Below the pieces are notes generated by a model. That model saw only the letters and a list, made by a program, of their open reading frames with translations, did not search any database and was not told where the DNA came from. A stretch of DNA of 12,021 nt from Clostridiales bacterium (GTDB lineage: Bacteria; Bacillota; Clostridia; Oscillospirales; Oscillospiraceae), in assembly GCA_004555705.1 (NCBI GenBank), contig SFHI01000105.1:1-12021 (forward strand). The letters are read 5' to 3'. Below are positions 1 through 6,724 of this stretch, in pieces; position 1 is the stretch's first letter, and each line of letters starts with the position of its first letter. Both the position numbers and the translations under genes were made by a program.

Positions 1-1796
1 GGAATCGTTATATTGGTGAGGCTACTACAATCATAGAACGCAGAACTGCCAATGGAAGTAACACCGGCAGGAATCGTCACACTGGTGAGGTTTTCGCAAT
101 ATTGGAACGCCAGATTACCAATGGAAATAACGCTGTTGGGGATTGTTACACTGGTGAGACTACTGCAAAACCTGAACGTTTCATTACAAATGGAAGTGAC
201 ACCGTCAGGAATCGTCACTCTGGTAAGGCTATTGCAACCATAGAACGCACTCCCGCCAATGAAAGTAACGCTGTTGGGAATCGTCACACTGGTGAGGCTG
301 CTGCAACTATGGAACGCGTAGCTACCAATAGAAGTAACGCCTTGCTCAATGGCAACAGTTTTCATCTGGCTGCCCTTGTCATACCAAGGCGCTCCCTCTT
401 TGCTGGTATAATTCTTCATCGCTCCGCTGCCGGATATAGTCAGGGTGCCATCGCTCGTCAGATTCCATGTCACATTATTGCCTTCAGCACCACAGTCACC
501 GCTTCCAAGAGATTTCGGCTGTTGCTTTACATAACACATCGGAATACAGCCGGAAACGCCGTTATAGGTGACATGGCCCCAGGCATCGGAGTTGCCCGCT
601 GCTCCGCTTGCTTTTGTAATTACAATCTCTGTTCCCAATGGGATTTTTCCGAGTATGTTGCCCTCAACCGAATGCCCTTCACGGATTGCAAGCTCACTGG
701 TATTACAAACAACATAACTGCCTGCATACTGTTCTGAGCAGCTGCAGTTGTCGCTATTTTCATAACCCTCACAAGGTTCAAAAAACCAATTCTGGGAATC
801 ATACAACTCATTTCGTGGGAACAGCTTCACCACTGCATTTTCTTCGCAGGTGGCATTGTCCACATCCAAGAACATATCATTCTCTGCTGTGATGATGTAA
901 TAGGATTTCTCTTCATCCTCAGCGGGAAGAATTACCCAATGCTGCTGCGGTATCTCGCTGTATTCCCGCAACTCCATTTGCGTGTTTTCGGCAAATTCCG
1001 AACTGCGGGCGGTAACCACAGATGCTTTCGAACTGTCGTAAATTACGAAGTATCCGTTCTCCAATTGAGAGACGTAGAAAACTTGAGAGTCACTTTCCCC
1101 AGTAGTAACGCAAGAATATGAACTGCTGGAGAGCGTGAGTTTATAATCGCGATCCAGTTTTGTGGTAATCCGATAGAAGCCGCTGGAAAGGCTATCCGAA
1201 GGGCTGTCTTCGAGGCTGAACGTCGAAGCACCACGCAGCCCCCAAGTGGTATCCGCTTCTGTTGCCGTACTACCATAATACTCAGTGGGAGCGGGTTCGT
1301 CGGAGGCTCCCTCTGCACAGTCCGCGCATTCAAAACCACAGGGAGTCTCCGCAGTCTCCTTCGCGTAGCCGCAAGCAGCATCGTGCTGGTGCTGACAATT
1401 CAGCGCCTTTGTCACACAGCCAGTTTCCTCAGAGCAGACATGATCGCAGGGAATCTCTGCCACGGCTTCCACATAGCCGCAGCCCTCGGTATGTACAATC
1501 TCGCCGTTCTCATCCGGCTGGCAGTCGCAGCTCTGGCCTTCCACCGCCGGAACATAGCCGCAGTCTCCGTGGGTATGGACACACTCCGTCACCGACTGAT
1601 AGCATTCCTCCGTGTGCGCATGACCGCAGTCGTGTCCCGCCACAGCCGCAGAGTATCCACACTCCGTCGTGTGCTGCGTGTGGTGTTCGCACAGACCATC
1701 TGCCTCTGATGCGAATGCTGTTGCCGGGACATATCCCAACACCATAACGAACGCAAGTATGCTGCAAAGTGTTCGTTTGAACCAGTTGGTTTTCAT
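1..1796 (-). CDS. BspA-like leucine-rich-repeat surface protein, C-terminus beyond window
   Basis: The minus strand is open for 598 codons from ATG at 1796 to the window edge; no stop is reached, so the C-terminus is missing. The start has GGAGGG about 5 bp upstream. Order of parts: signal peptide 1-29 (hydrophobic core, likely cut after AFA); a Cys/His-rich region 36-160 with 17 Cys in CxHxH...CGY-like units; a ricin-B-like beta-trefoil about 206-342 with QHW (285-287) and QNW (335-337); an SH3-like region about 360-424; a linker typical of BspA proteins (VTWNLTSDGTLTISGSGAM, 442-460); then 23-residue LRR_5 repeats from 480 on (SVTIPxxVxxIGxxAFxxCxSL). This predicts an exported, cell-surface adhesin or glycan-binding protein; any wall anchor would lie outside the window. 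Base composition is near 50% GC in sampled stretches, below the downstream genes. The family call is firm; the ligand is unknown. Confidence 0.9.
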   Translation of the reverse strand, partial: MKTNWFKRTLCSILAFVMVLGYVPATAFASEADGLCEHHTQHTTECGYSAAVAGHDCGHAHTEECYQSVTECVHTHGDCGYVPAVEGQSCDCQPDENGEIVHTEGCGYVEAVAEIPCDHVCSEETGCVTKALNCQHQHDAACGYAKETAETPCGFECADCAEGASDEPAPTEYYGSTATEADTTWGLRGASTFSLEDSPSDSLSSGFYRITTKLDRDYKLTLSSSSYSCVTTGESDSQVFYVSQLENGYFVIYDSSKASVVTARSSEFAENTQMELREYSEIPQQHWVILPAEDEEKSYYIITAENDMFLDVDNATCEENAVVKLFPRNELYDSQNWFFEPCEGYENSDNCSCSEQYAGSYVVCNTSELAIREGHSVEGNILGKIPLGTEIVITKASGAAGNSDAWGHVTYNGVSGCIPMCYVKQQPKSLGSGDCGAEGNNVTWNLTSDGTLTISGSGAMKNYTSKEGAPWYDKGSQMKTVAIEQGVTSIGSYAFHSCSSLTSVTIPNSVTFIGGSAFYGCNSLTRVTIPDGVTSICNETFRFCSSLTSVTIPNSVISIGNLAFQYCENLTSVTIPAGVTSIGSSAFYDCSSLTNITI

Positions 1797-1837
1797 ATTC
1801 AGGCCCTCCATTGTGAACCAAATCTTTCCATGATTAC

Positions 1838-1865
1838 AATATACCATTTTATAAGCGTTTGTCTA
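1838..1865 (-). promoter_or_regulatory. Promoter of the BspA-like gene
   Basis: On the minus strand TAGACA (1865-1860) and TATATT (1843-1838) are separated by 16 bp, with an extended -10 TGG directly before TATATT. The predicted start of transcription lies about 35-40 bases before the ATG at 1796. Inference from consensus only. Confidence 0.55.
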
Positions 1866-2047
1866 TAGATAATGAAACAAAAAGCCGGACAATTTGCCGC
1901 TTGAGCAATGTTCATCCAAATTTGTTTTTGCTGCGTCCGTGCAAATCGCTGGTGTGCCGTGTTTCCTCGCGTACTCCAGAGTCTGCCAAGCGCCACTACT
2001 TTTGTGCAGAACATAAAACACAGCCGTTGACACCACCCCAAGTTTCC
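1866..2047. other. Intergenic stretch with no recognisable gene
   Basis: This stretch lies between the promoter of the minus-strand surface-protein gene and the first palindromic repeat. A minus-strand frame of about 90 codons crosses it (2071 to 1799), but it starts inside the repeat, runs through the surface-gene promoter, and has no ribosome site or recognisable domain. I see no gene or RNA in it. Confidence 0.4.
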
Positions 2048-2222
2048 TGTCATTGCGAGACCAGTGCGCACACTGGTCGTGGCAATCCCCCGGTTAGTGG
2101 GGAAATGTACCGAATAGTACCTGAAAGAGTGGAAGTTACCGCTATTTTTGGTGGTAATCGTTACCTGGTTCCTTTCAACCGGGGGATTGCCACGCCAGTG
2201 TGCGCACTGGCTCGCAATGACA
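2048..2222 (+). repeat. Palindromic dispersed repeat, copy A (full length)
   Basis: This 175-bp element begins TGTCATTGCG and ends with its reverse complement CGCAATGACA. The terminal arms of about 46 bp are imperfect inverted repeats that include GGCAATCCCCCGGTT / AACCGGGGGATTGCC. Each arm has a nested hairpin: 2060-2077 (ACCAGTG, loop CGCA, CACTGGT) and 2194-2211 (GCCAGTG, loop TGCG, CACTGGC). The centre holds GGTAATCGTTACC. No coding sequence is plausible. Copies B, C and D show that it is dispersed. It resembles a MITE or foldback/REP-like element mobilised in trans; no transposase is present. Confidence 0.88.
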
Positions 2223-2234
2223 GCAAAGAACGTA

Positions 2235-2250
2235 CAAACAACAGTTTATC
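2235..2250 (-). repeat. Outer end module, right of copy A
   Basis: CAAACAACAGTTTATC is the reverse complement, with small changes, of the GATAAATTGTTGTTTG module found next to the other copies (4507, 7562, 8418, 11923). It sits 12 bp outside the palindrome. A matching left module is not evident for this copy, so it may have decayed. Confidence 0.55.
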
Positions 2251-2286
2251 TGCCAGTCAAAGCCGATGGCCGAAATCGGTTTTTTC

Positions 2287-2315
2287 TTGTATCCGCGCGG
2301 GAAATATGGTATACT
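2287..2315 (+). promoter_or_regulatory. Promoter of the MoxR-VWA operon
   Basis: TTGTAT (2287-2292), 17-bp spacer, TATACT (2310-2315) with an extended -10 TGG at 2307-2309. The start codon at 2341 is only about 20 bases after the expected transcription start, so the leader is very short and begins just before the AGGAGG ribosome site at 2329-2334. Confidence 0.7.
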
Positions 2316-2340
2316 CAAAAGAAAAATCAGGAGGAACCCC

Positions 2341-3213
2341 ATGGATCTTACCGAACTGAAACAAAAAATGGATCAGGCCCATTACATTTATGACGACACC
2401 CTGGCAACCACCGTGTATGTGGCCCTGGCACTGGGCCGTCCGCTGCTCATTGAGGGCGCTGCCGGTGTAGGCAAAACCGAGGTGGCCAAGGTCATGGCCT
2501 CGGCCCTTGACCGGGACCTGGTGCGGCTGCAGTGCTACGAAGGCCTGGACGAGGGCAAGGCCCTCTACGAGTGGAACTACCAGAAGCAGCTGCTGGCCAT
2601 CCAGATCCACCGGGACAGTGGGGACACCGACGCACTGAAGCGCCACCTGTTCTCGGACGAATACCTGCTGGAGCGGCCCCTGCTCAAGTCCATCCGCTCG
2701 GAAAAGCCCGTGGTGCTGCTCATCGACGAAATCGACAAGGCCGACGAGGAATTCGAGGCCTTCCTCTTAGAGCTTCTGTCCGAAATGCAGGTCACCGTCC
2801 CCGAGATCGGCACCATCCGGGCCAAATCCATCCCCTTCGTGGTGCTGACCTCCAACCGCAGCCGCCCCTTGAGCGAGGCCCTCCGGCGACGGTGCGCCTA
2901 CCTTTATATTGAATACCCGGACATGGAAAAGGAGCTGGCCATTCTGCGGGCCAAGCTCCCCCATGTGGACGACCGGCTCTGCGCCCAGGTGGCCCTGGCG
3001 GTGCAGCGCCTGCGGTCCAACGAATCCATTCTGAAAAAACCCTCCATCGCCGAGACCCTGGACTGGGCTGCGGCCCTGGACGCCCTGGGCATCCGGGAGC
3101 TGACCCCCGACGCCCTGCGGCAGACCGGGGGCTTCGTGCTGAAGAACAACGAGGATATGAGCGCGTTGCTGCAGCAGCCGGAGCAGCCCCACTGCGGTCA
3201 CTGCCATGGATGA
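2341..3213 (+). CDS. MoxR-family AAA+ ATPase (CoxD-like)
   Basis: 290 residues. The ATG at 2341 is chosen because AGGAGG ends 6 bp before it; an in-frame ATG at 2266 lies upstream of the promoter and is rejected. Walker A is GAAGVGKT (39-46), Walker B VVLLIDE (124-130), sensor 1 TSN (170-172), and an arginine-finger-like run RRR sits at 182-184 in SEALRRRC. The whole protein reads like MoxR/CoxD-type ATPases, which act as chaperones that remodel or insert cofactors into partner proteins together with a VWA protein. The stop overlaps the next gene by 8 bp, so the two are probably made in equal amounts. The tail HCGHCHG (284-290) is Cys/His-rich, possibly only a by-product of the overlap. The client is not apparent: no molybdenum hydroxylase or other oxidoreductase lies nearby. 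Confidence 0.93.
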   Translation: MDLTELKQKMDQAHYIYDDTLATTVYVALALGRPLLIEGAAGVGKTEVAKVMASALDRDLVRLQCYEGLDEGKALYEWNYQKQLLAIQIHRDSGDTDALKRHLFSDEYLLERPLLKSIRSEKPVVLLIDEIDKADEEFEAFLLELLSEMQVTVPEIGTIRAKSIPFVVLTSNRSRPLSEALRRRCAYLYIEYPDMEKELAILRAKLPHVDDRLCAQVALAVQRLRSNESILKKPSIAETLDWAAALDALGIRELTPDALRQTGGFVLKNNEDMSALLQQPEQPHCGHCHG

Positions 3214-4489
3214 GAAGGTCTACCTGGAGAAGCTCTCCGCCTTCTCCCGGATGCTCCGGCTGGAGGGGCTTTCCATCGGCCCCCGGGAGACGGCGGACGC
3301 GGCCCAGATTCTGATTGGGCTGGGGCTCGATAACCGGGAGACGGTGAAAACCGCCCTTCGCACCGTGTTCGCCTCCTCCCGGGACGAGCAGAAGGTCTTT
3401 GACCGGATGTTTGACGGGTTCTTCCTCTCCGAGGAGGCTATGCGCGCCCAGGCCAAAGAGCGGCAGGCCCGGGAGCAGGAGCAGCAGCGCCAGCGGCAGG
3501 AGGCGGAGCAGGATTTCGCCCGGTTTCCCGAGCAGCTGAAGCTCACGGAGCAGCAGCGGGAAACCTACGCCGCCATGGGCGAGGAGGCCCGGCAGCGACT
3601 GCGGAGCTTCCTGGACAAGTACCAGGGGGTGGCCCAGCGCAACCCCAATCTCTATGGGGAGTTCATCCACTCGGTATTCGCCAAAACCCTGATGGAGCAG
3701 CAGCTGCTGCTGGAAAACGCCGGGGCGGGCTGCGAGGCCGCCGACCCGGAAATCGGTATTCTCTACCGGGACATCTCCGAATTCCGGGATCAGGACCTTC
3801 CCAAGGCCATTCACATCATCCGCTCCGTTGCCGCCCGGATCAACGGCGACCTGTCCCGCCGGGGCAGCCGCGGGGGCCGCAGCGGCAAGCTGGACTTCCG
3901 GGGCACCATCCGCAAGGGATTGGAAACCGGCGGCAGCTTTTACCGCCTGCGCTACCGGAAAAAGCCCCGGCGGAAGAAGCGGCTGGTGATTCTGTGCGAT
4001 GTGTCCGGCTCCATGATGCAGTTTTCGGAGTTTGCCCTGCGGTTTATCCAATCCCTGAACCAGGTGTCGGAGAATTCCCGCACCTATCTCTTCTCCGAGA
4101 CCATGGTGGAAGCGGACCCCTTCCGGCTGCAGAACATGGATACCTTCCGCGCCTTCGTGGGGGATTCCGGCATCTACGGCCGGGGCACCGACCTGGGCAC
4201 GGCCCTGGCCACCCTCTGCGCCGGCAGGCCCCCGGTGCTGGGAAAATCCACCACCCTGCTGATCCTCTCCGACACCAAAACCATTGACCAGCCCCGGGCC
4301 ATCGCGGCGCTCACGGAGGCCAAGCGCCAATGCGGGCGGGTGCTGATCCTGAACCCCATTCCCAAAAACAAGTGGCCCTACCTTCACAGTGTCCAGGCCA
4401 TGGCGGAGGTCTGCACCATGGTCCCCTGCTCCACACTGCGGGAGCTTGCCGCTGCCTGCCGCAGCCTGGGCAGAACCATAGAGAATTGA
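3206..4489 (+). CDS. VWA-domain protein, CoxE-like partner of MoxR ATPase
   Basis: 427 residues, overlapping the ATPase gene by 8 bp. No good Shine-Dalgarno precedes the ATG at 3206, so it is probably read by translational coupling. The N-terminal part (1-75) is the helical region usual in CoxE-like proteins (EGLSIGPRETADA). Residues 76-103 are rich in Gln, Glu and Arg and probably helical. A VWA domain fills about 258-420 with a complete-looking MIDAS: D265-V-S267-G-S269, T328 in GRGTDLG, and D356 in ILSDTK. Such proteins bind Mg2+ and a protein partner and work with the MoxR ATPase. No signal peptide or membrane segment is seen, so it is expected to be cytoplasmic. The family is clear; the client is unknown. 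Confidence 0.92.
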   Translation: MDEKVYLEKLSAFSRMLRLEGLSIGPRETADAAQILIGLGLDNRETVKTALRTVFASSRDEQKVFDRMFDGFFLSEEAMRAQAKERQAREQEQQRQRQEAEQDFARFPEQLKLTEQQRETYAAMGEEARQRLRSFLDKYQGVAQRNPNLYGEFIHSVFAKTLMEQQLLLENAGAGCEAADPEIGILYRDISEFRDQDLPKAIHIIRSVAARINGDLSRRGSRGGRSGKLDFRGTIRKGLETGGSFYRLRYRKKPRRKKRLVILCDVSGSMMQFSEFALRFIQSLNQVSENSRTYLFSETMVEADPFRLQNMDTFRAFVGDSGIYGRGTDLGTALATLCAGRPPVLGKSTTLLILSDTKTIDQPRAIAALTEAKRQCGRVLILNPIPKNKWPYLHSVQAMAEVCTMVPCSTLRELAAACRSLGRTIEN

Positions 4490-4506
4490 CCGCACACAGT
4501 CAGGCG

Positions 4507-4520
4507 GACAAATTGTTGTA
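4507..4520 (+). repeat. Outer end module, left of copy B
   Basis: GACAAATTGTTGTA matches the module found outside the palindromes. It lies 14 bp before copy B and starts 17 bp after the VWA gene stop. Confidence 0.6.
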
Positions 4521-4534
4521 TGCTGAATAAACGC

Positions 4535-4667
4535 TGTCATTGCGAACCAGTCCGCAGACTGGTGTGGCAATCCCCCGGTTGAACGGAACCAGGTAACGAT
4601 TACCACCAAAAATCGCAGTTAACTGGGGGATTGCGAAACCAGTGTGCGCACTGGTTTCGCAATGACA
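4535..4667 (-). repeat. Palindromic dispersed repeat, copy B (inverted, internally deleted)
   Basis: Same family as copy A but in the opposite orientation: the GGTAACGATTACC motif and following bases match the reverse complement of A. At 133 bp it is about 42 bp shorter; the part equivalent to the GGGAAATGTACC side of the centre is missing. Arm hairpins are 4546-4563 (ACCAGTC, CGCA, GACTGGT) and 4633-4660, where a perfect 12-bp stem GCGAAACCAGTG / CACTGGTTTCGC encloses TGCG. Confidence 0.87.
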
Positions 4668-4690
4668 GGAAACTTGAAGGCGAAGCCGCC

Positions 4691-4707
4691 AAACAACAAT
4701 TTGTCGC
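4691..4707 (-). repeat. Outer end module, right of copy B
   Basis: AAACAACAATTTGTCGC is the inverted partner of the 4507 module. Between it and the palindrome lies GGCGAAGCCGCC; read on the minus strand this gives GGCGGCTTCGCC, the same block that follows the module at 8418, and a close variant follows the one at 11923. Confidence 0.65.
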
Positions 4708-4721
4708 TTCGTCATCCAATA

Positions 4722-4751
4722 TCCCCCCTCCCCTTTTCTCCTCCTTCCTCC
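4722..4751. other. 30-nt uninterrupted pyrimidine tract
   Basis: Every base from 4722 to 4751 on the + strand is C or T. It separates repeat copy B from the ABC operon promoter. No function can be assigned from sequence. Confidence 0.5.
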
Positions 4752-4791
4752 AATTTCCACTCCAATTTTAATAAAAATATGGAAATACCGA

Positions 4792-4821
4792 TTGACATTT
4801 TCCCTGCCTTGGTGGTATATT
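4792..4821 (+). promoter_or_regulatory. Promoter of the ABC transporter operon
   Basis: Consensus TTGACA (4792-4797), 18-bp spacer, TATATT (4816-4821), extended -10 TGG at 4813-4815. It gives a leader of about 60 bases. I saw no recognisable riboswitch or T-box in that leader. Confidence 0.75.
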
Positions 4822-4887
4822 AGGACAGTCAAATACTCCCCGGGCGTACAAAAGTCCGCGGGATAGGAACGAAGGAGAGATAAGACT

Positions 4888-5769
4888 ATGAAAAAAATCA
4901 TTGCTCTGGCGCTGGCTGTTCTGATGCTGGCGTCTCTGGCCGCCTGCGGGTCCTCCGGCAGCGGCAAGTACAAGGTAGGTATCTGCCAGCTGGTGCAGCA
5001 TCCGGCGCTGGATGCCGCCACCCAGGGCTTCCAGGACGCTCTGACCAAGCAGCTTGGGGACAAGGTGGAGTTTGATGTCCAGAACGCCTCCGGCGAGCCC
5101 ACCAACTGCACCACCATCGTCAACGGCTTTGTGTCTTCCAAGGTTGACCTGATTATGGCCAACGCCACCCCCGCCCTCCAGGCCGCCAAGGAAGCTACCG
5201 CCACCATCCCCATCCTGGGCACCTCCGTTACCGACTACGCCTCCGCTCTGGAGATTGACGGCTGGACCGGCACTGTGGGCACCAACATCTCCGGCACCTC
5301 TGACCTGGCGCCTCTGGACGGCCAGGCTGCCATGATCAAGGAGCTGTTCCCCGACGCCAAGACCGTGGGCATCCTCTACTGCTCCAGCGAGGCCAACAGC
5401 CAGTACCAGGTGGACGTGATCACCGGCTGCCTGACGGCCTGCTCCAGCGATGTGATCTACATCCCCACCGATAACACCGCCGCCTCCAACACCGAGGCCA
5501 TTGCCAACGTGGTGCTGCCCGCCAAGGTGCCCGTAGTGGCCGGCGAGGCCGGTATCTGCAGCGGCTGTGGCGTAGCCACCCTGTCCATCAGCTACTATGA
5601 CCTGGGCTATGCCACGGGTCTGATGGCCGCCCAGGTACTCACCGGCGAGGCCAAGATTTCCGAGATGCCCGTGCAGTACGCCCCCGAGTTCACCAAGCAG
5701 TACAACGCTGCCAACTGCGACGCCCTGGGCGTCACCGTTCCCGGCGATTACTCCCCCCTGGAGGGCTAA
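4888..5769 (+). CDS. ABC transporter substrate-binding lipoprotein (COG2984/TrpX-like)
   Basis: 293 residues. AAGGAGA lies 9 bp before the ATG. A lipoprotein signal peptide has lipobox LAAC with lipidated C20. The rest is a type 1 periplasmic-binding fold: TYPICAL family marks are VGICQLVQHPALD near the N-terminus, GTNISGTSDLAPL, the IPTDNT ligand-lobe motif starting at 192, AGEAGICSGCGVAT and SYYDLGYATG. It captures a small ligand outside the membrane for the following permease and ATPase; relatives take up tryptophan or tyrosine, but the ligand here cannot be read. The protein is shorter than the 320-330 residues I expect. The stretch QYQVDVITGCLTACSSDV (172-189) jumps from a helix directly to the strand before IPTDNT, so about 25 residues seem missing there, in frame. 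Confidence 0.9.
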   Translation: MKKIIALALAVLMLASLAACGSSGSGKYKVGICQLVQHPALDAATQGFQDALTKQLGDKVEFDVQNASGEPTNCTTIVNGFVSSKVDLIMANATPALQAAKEATATIPILGTSVTDYASALEIDGWTGTVGTNISGTSDLAPLDGQAAMIKELFPDAKTVGILYCSSEANSQYQVDVITGCLTACSSDVIYIPTDNTAASNTEAIANVVLPAKVPVVAGEAGICSGCGVATLSISYYDLGYATGLMAAQVLTGEAKISEMPVQYAPEFTKQYNAANCDALGVTVPGDYSPLEG

Positions 5770-5786
5770 TTCCCCCTGAATCCAAC

Positions 5787-5816
5787 AGCAGGACAGGGTA
5801 TCCACCCTGTCCTGCT
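5787..5816 (+). promoter_or_regulatory. Perfect 13-bp hairpin between lipoprotein and permease genes
   Basis: AGCAGGACAGGGT (5787-5799), loop ATCC, ACCCTGTCCTGCT (5804-5816). It lacks a T-run, so full termination is unlikely. Its place after a binding-protein gene suggests a partial terminator or an mRNA 3'-end stabiliser that keeps the lipoprotein more abundant than the membrane parts (inference). Confidence 0.75.
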
Positions 5817-5842
5817 AATTCCTGTTTCTGAGGTACATCAAC

Positions 5843-6724
5843 ATGCTATCACTTCTCAACGCCATACCGGGCGCCGTGACCCAGGGAATGCTGTGGGGCA
5901 TCATGGCCATCGGTGTTTACCTGACCTTCCGGATTCTGAACGTGTCGGTGTGCGTCATGCTCATGCGCTCCGGGTGCAATCCCTTGGTTGCCCTGCTGTG
6001 CGCGGTGCTGGCCGGAATGCTGGCGGGGCTGGTCACAGGCCTGCTGCACACCCGCTGCGCCATTCCGGCAATTCTGGCCGGTATTCTCACCCAGCTGGCG
6101 CTGTACTCCATCAACCTTCGGATCATGGGCGGCAAGGCCAACCAGCCCATCGGCGTGGATAAATACGATCTGCTGGTTTCCCAGCGGTACGTCCGGGACC
6201 TGAGCCTGGAAAACCCAATCCCGCTGGTGATCCTGATTCTCGCCGTGGTGGTGGGAATCCTCTACTGGTTCTTCGGCACCGAATACGGCAGCGCCCTGCG
6301 GGCCACCGGCGCCAACCAGAACATGGCCCGTGCCCAGGGCATCGATACCAAAATCGGAATCACCGTGGGCCTGATGATCTCCAACGGCCTGGTGGCCCTG
6401 TCCGGCGCGCTGCTGGCCCAGTACCAGGGCGCGGTGGACGTGAACATGGGCCGGGGCGCCATCGTCATCGGCCTGGCGGCGGTCATCGTGGGCGAGGTGC
6501 TCTTCGGCAAGGTGTTCCACAATTTCGCCCTGAAGCTCACTGCCGTAGCCCTGGGCGCAGTGGTCTACTACCTGGTAATCCAGGTGGTGCTCCAGCTGGG
6601 CCTGAACACCAATGACCTGAAGCTGCTGACCGCCCTGGTGGTGGCCCTGTTCCTGGCGATTCCCTACTGGAAATCCCTGGCAAAGCCCAAAAAGCAGCGC
6701 TTAGGAGGTGACGGCCATGCTTGA
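5843..6724 (+). CDS. ABC transporter permease (COG4120/TrpY-like)
   Basis: 293 residues. GAGGT lies 8 bp before the ATG at 5843. The sequence is strongly hydrophobic with many membrane segments, and reads as a BPD_transp_2 (LivH-like) permease: QGMLWGIMAIGVYLTFRIL at the N-terminus, HTRCAIPAILAGILTQLALYSI in the middle, the cytoplasmic ALRATGANQNMARAQGI coupling region, then NMGRGAIVIGLAAVIVGE. It forms the membrane channel of the importer and ends 8 bp inside the ATPase gene. Oddity: relatives have FRILD followed by a conserved DLTVDGxF block; here FRILN33 is followed at once by VSVCVML, so about 15 residues appear to be missing in frame (near 5939-5950). Whether it still transports is uncertain. 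Confidence 0.9.
   Translation: MLSLLNAIPGAVTQGMLWGIMAIGVYLTFRILNVSVCVMLMRSGCNPLVALLCAVLAGMLAGLVTGLLHTRCAIPAILAGILTQLALYSINLRIMGGKANQPIGVDKYDLLVSQRYVRDLSLENPIPLVILILAVVVGILYWFFGTEYGSALRATGANQNMARAQGIDTKIGITVGLMISNGLVALSGALLAQYQGAVDVNMGRGAIVIGLAAVIVGEVLFGKVFHNFALKLTAVALGAVVYYLVIQVVLQLGLNTNDLKLLTALVVALFLAIPYWKSLAKPKKQRLGGDGHA

Noticed and set aside
102..737. Plus-strand open frame across the LRR region
   Set aside because: It is the antisense of the leucine-rich repeats; its apparent repetitiveness comes from the 69-bp LRR units of the real minus-strand gene.
1799..2071. Minus-strand frame of 90 codons
   Set aside because: It starts within repeat copy A, has no ribosome site, and overlaps the promoter and leader of the surface-protein gene.
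2048..2222. Copy A as a rho-independent terminator or attenuator for the MoxR operon
   Set aside because: The large palindrome lies upstream of the operon promoter at 2287 and has no T-run, and its dispersed copies point to a mobile repeat.
2792..4609. Long minus-strand open frame (605 codons) opposite the MoxR and VWA genes
   Set aside because: It is an antisense shadow of GC-rich coding DNA: low-complexity Gly/Ala/Pro/Arg product, no domain, no ribosome site, and it starts inside repeat copy B.
4768..5805. Minus-strand frame opposite the ABC lipoprotein
   Set aside because: Its Gly/His/Val-rich shadow product has no domain, and the plus strand carries a lipobox and recognisable family motifs.
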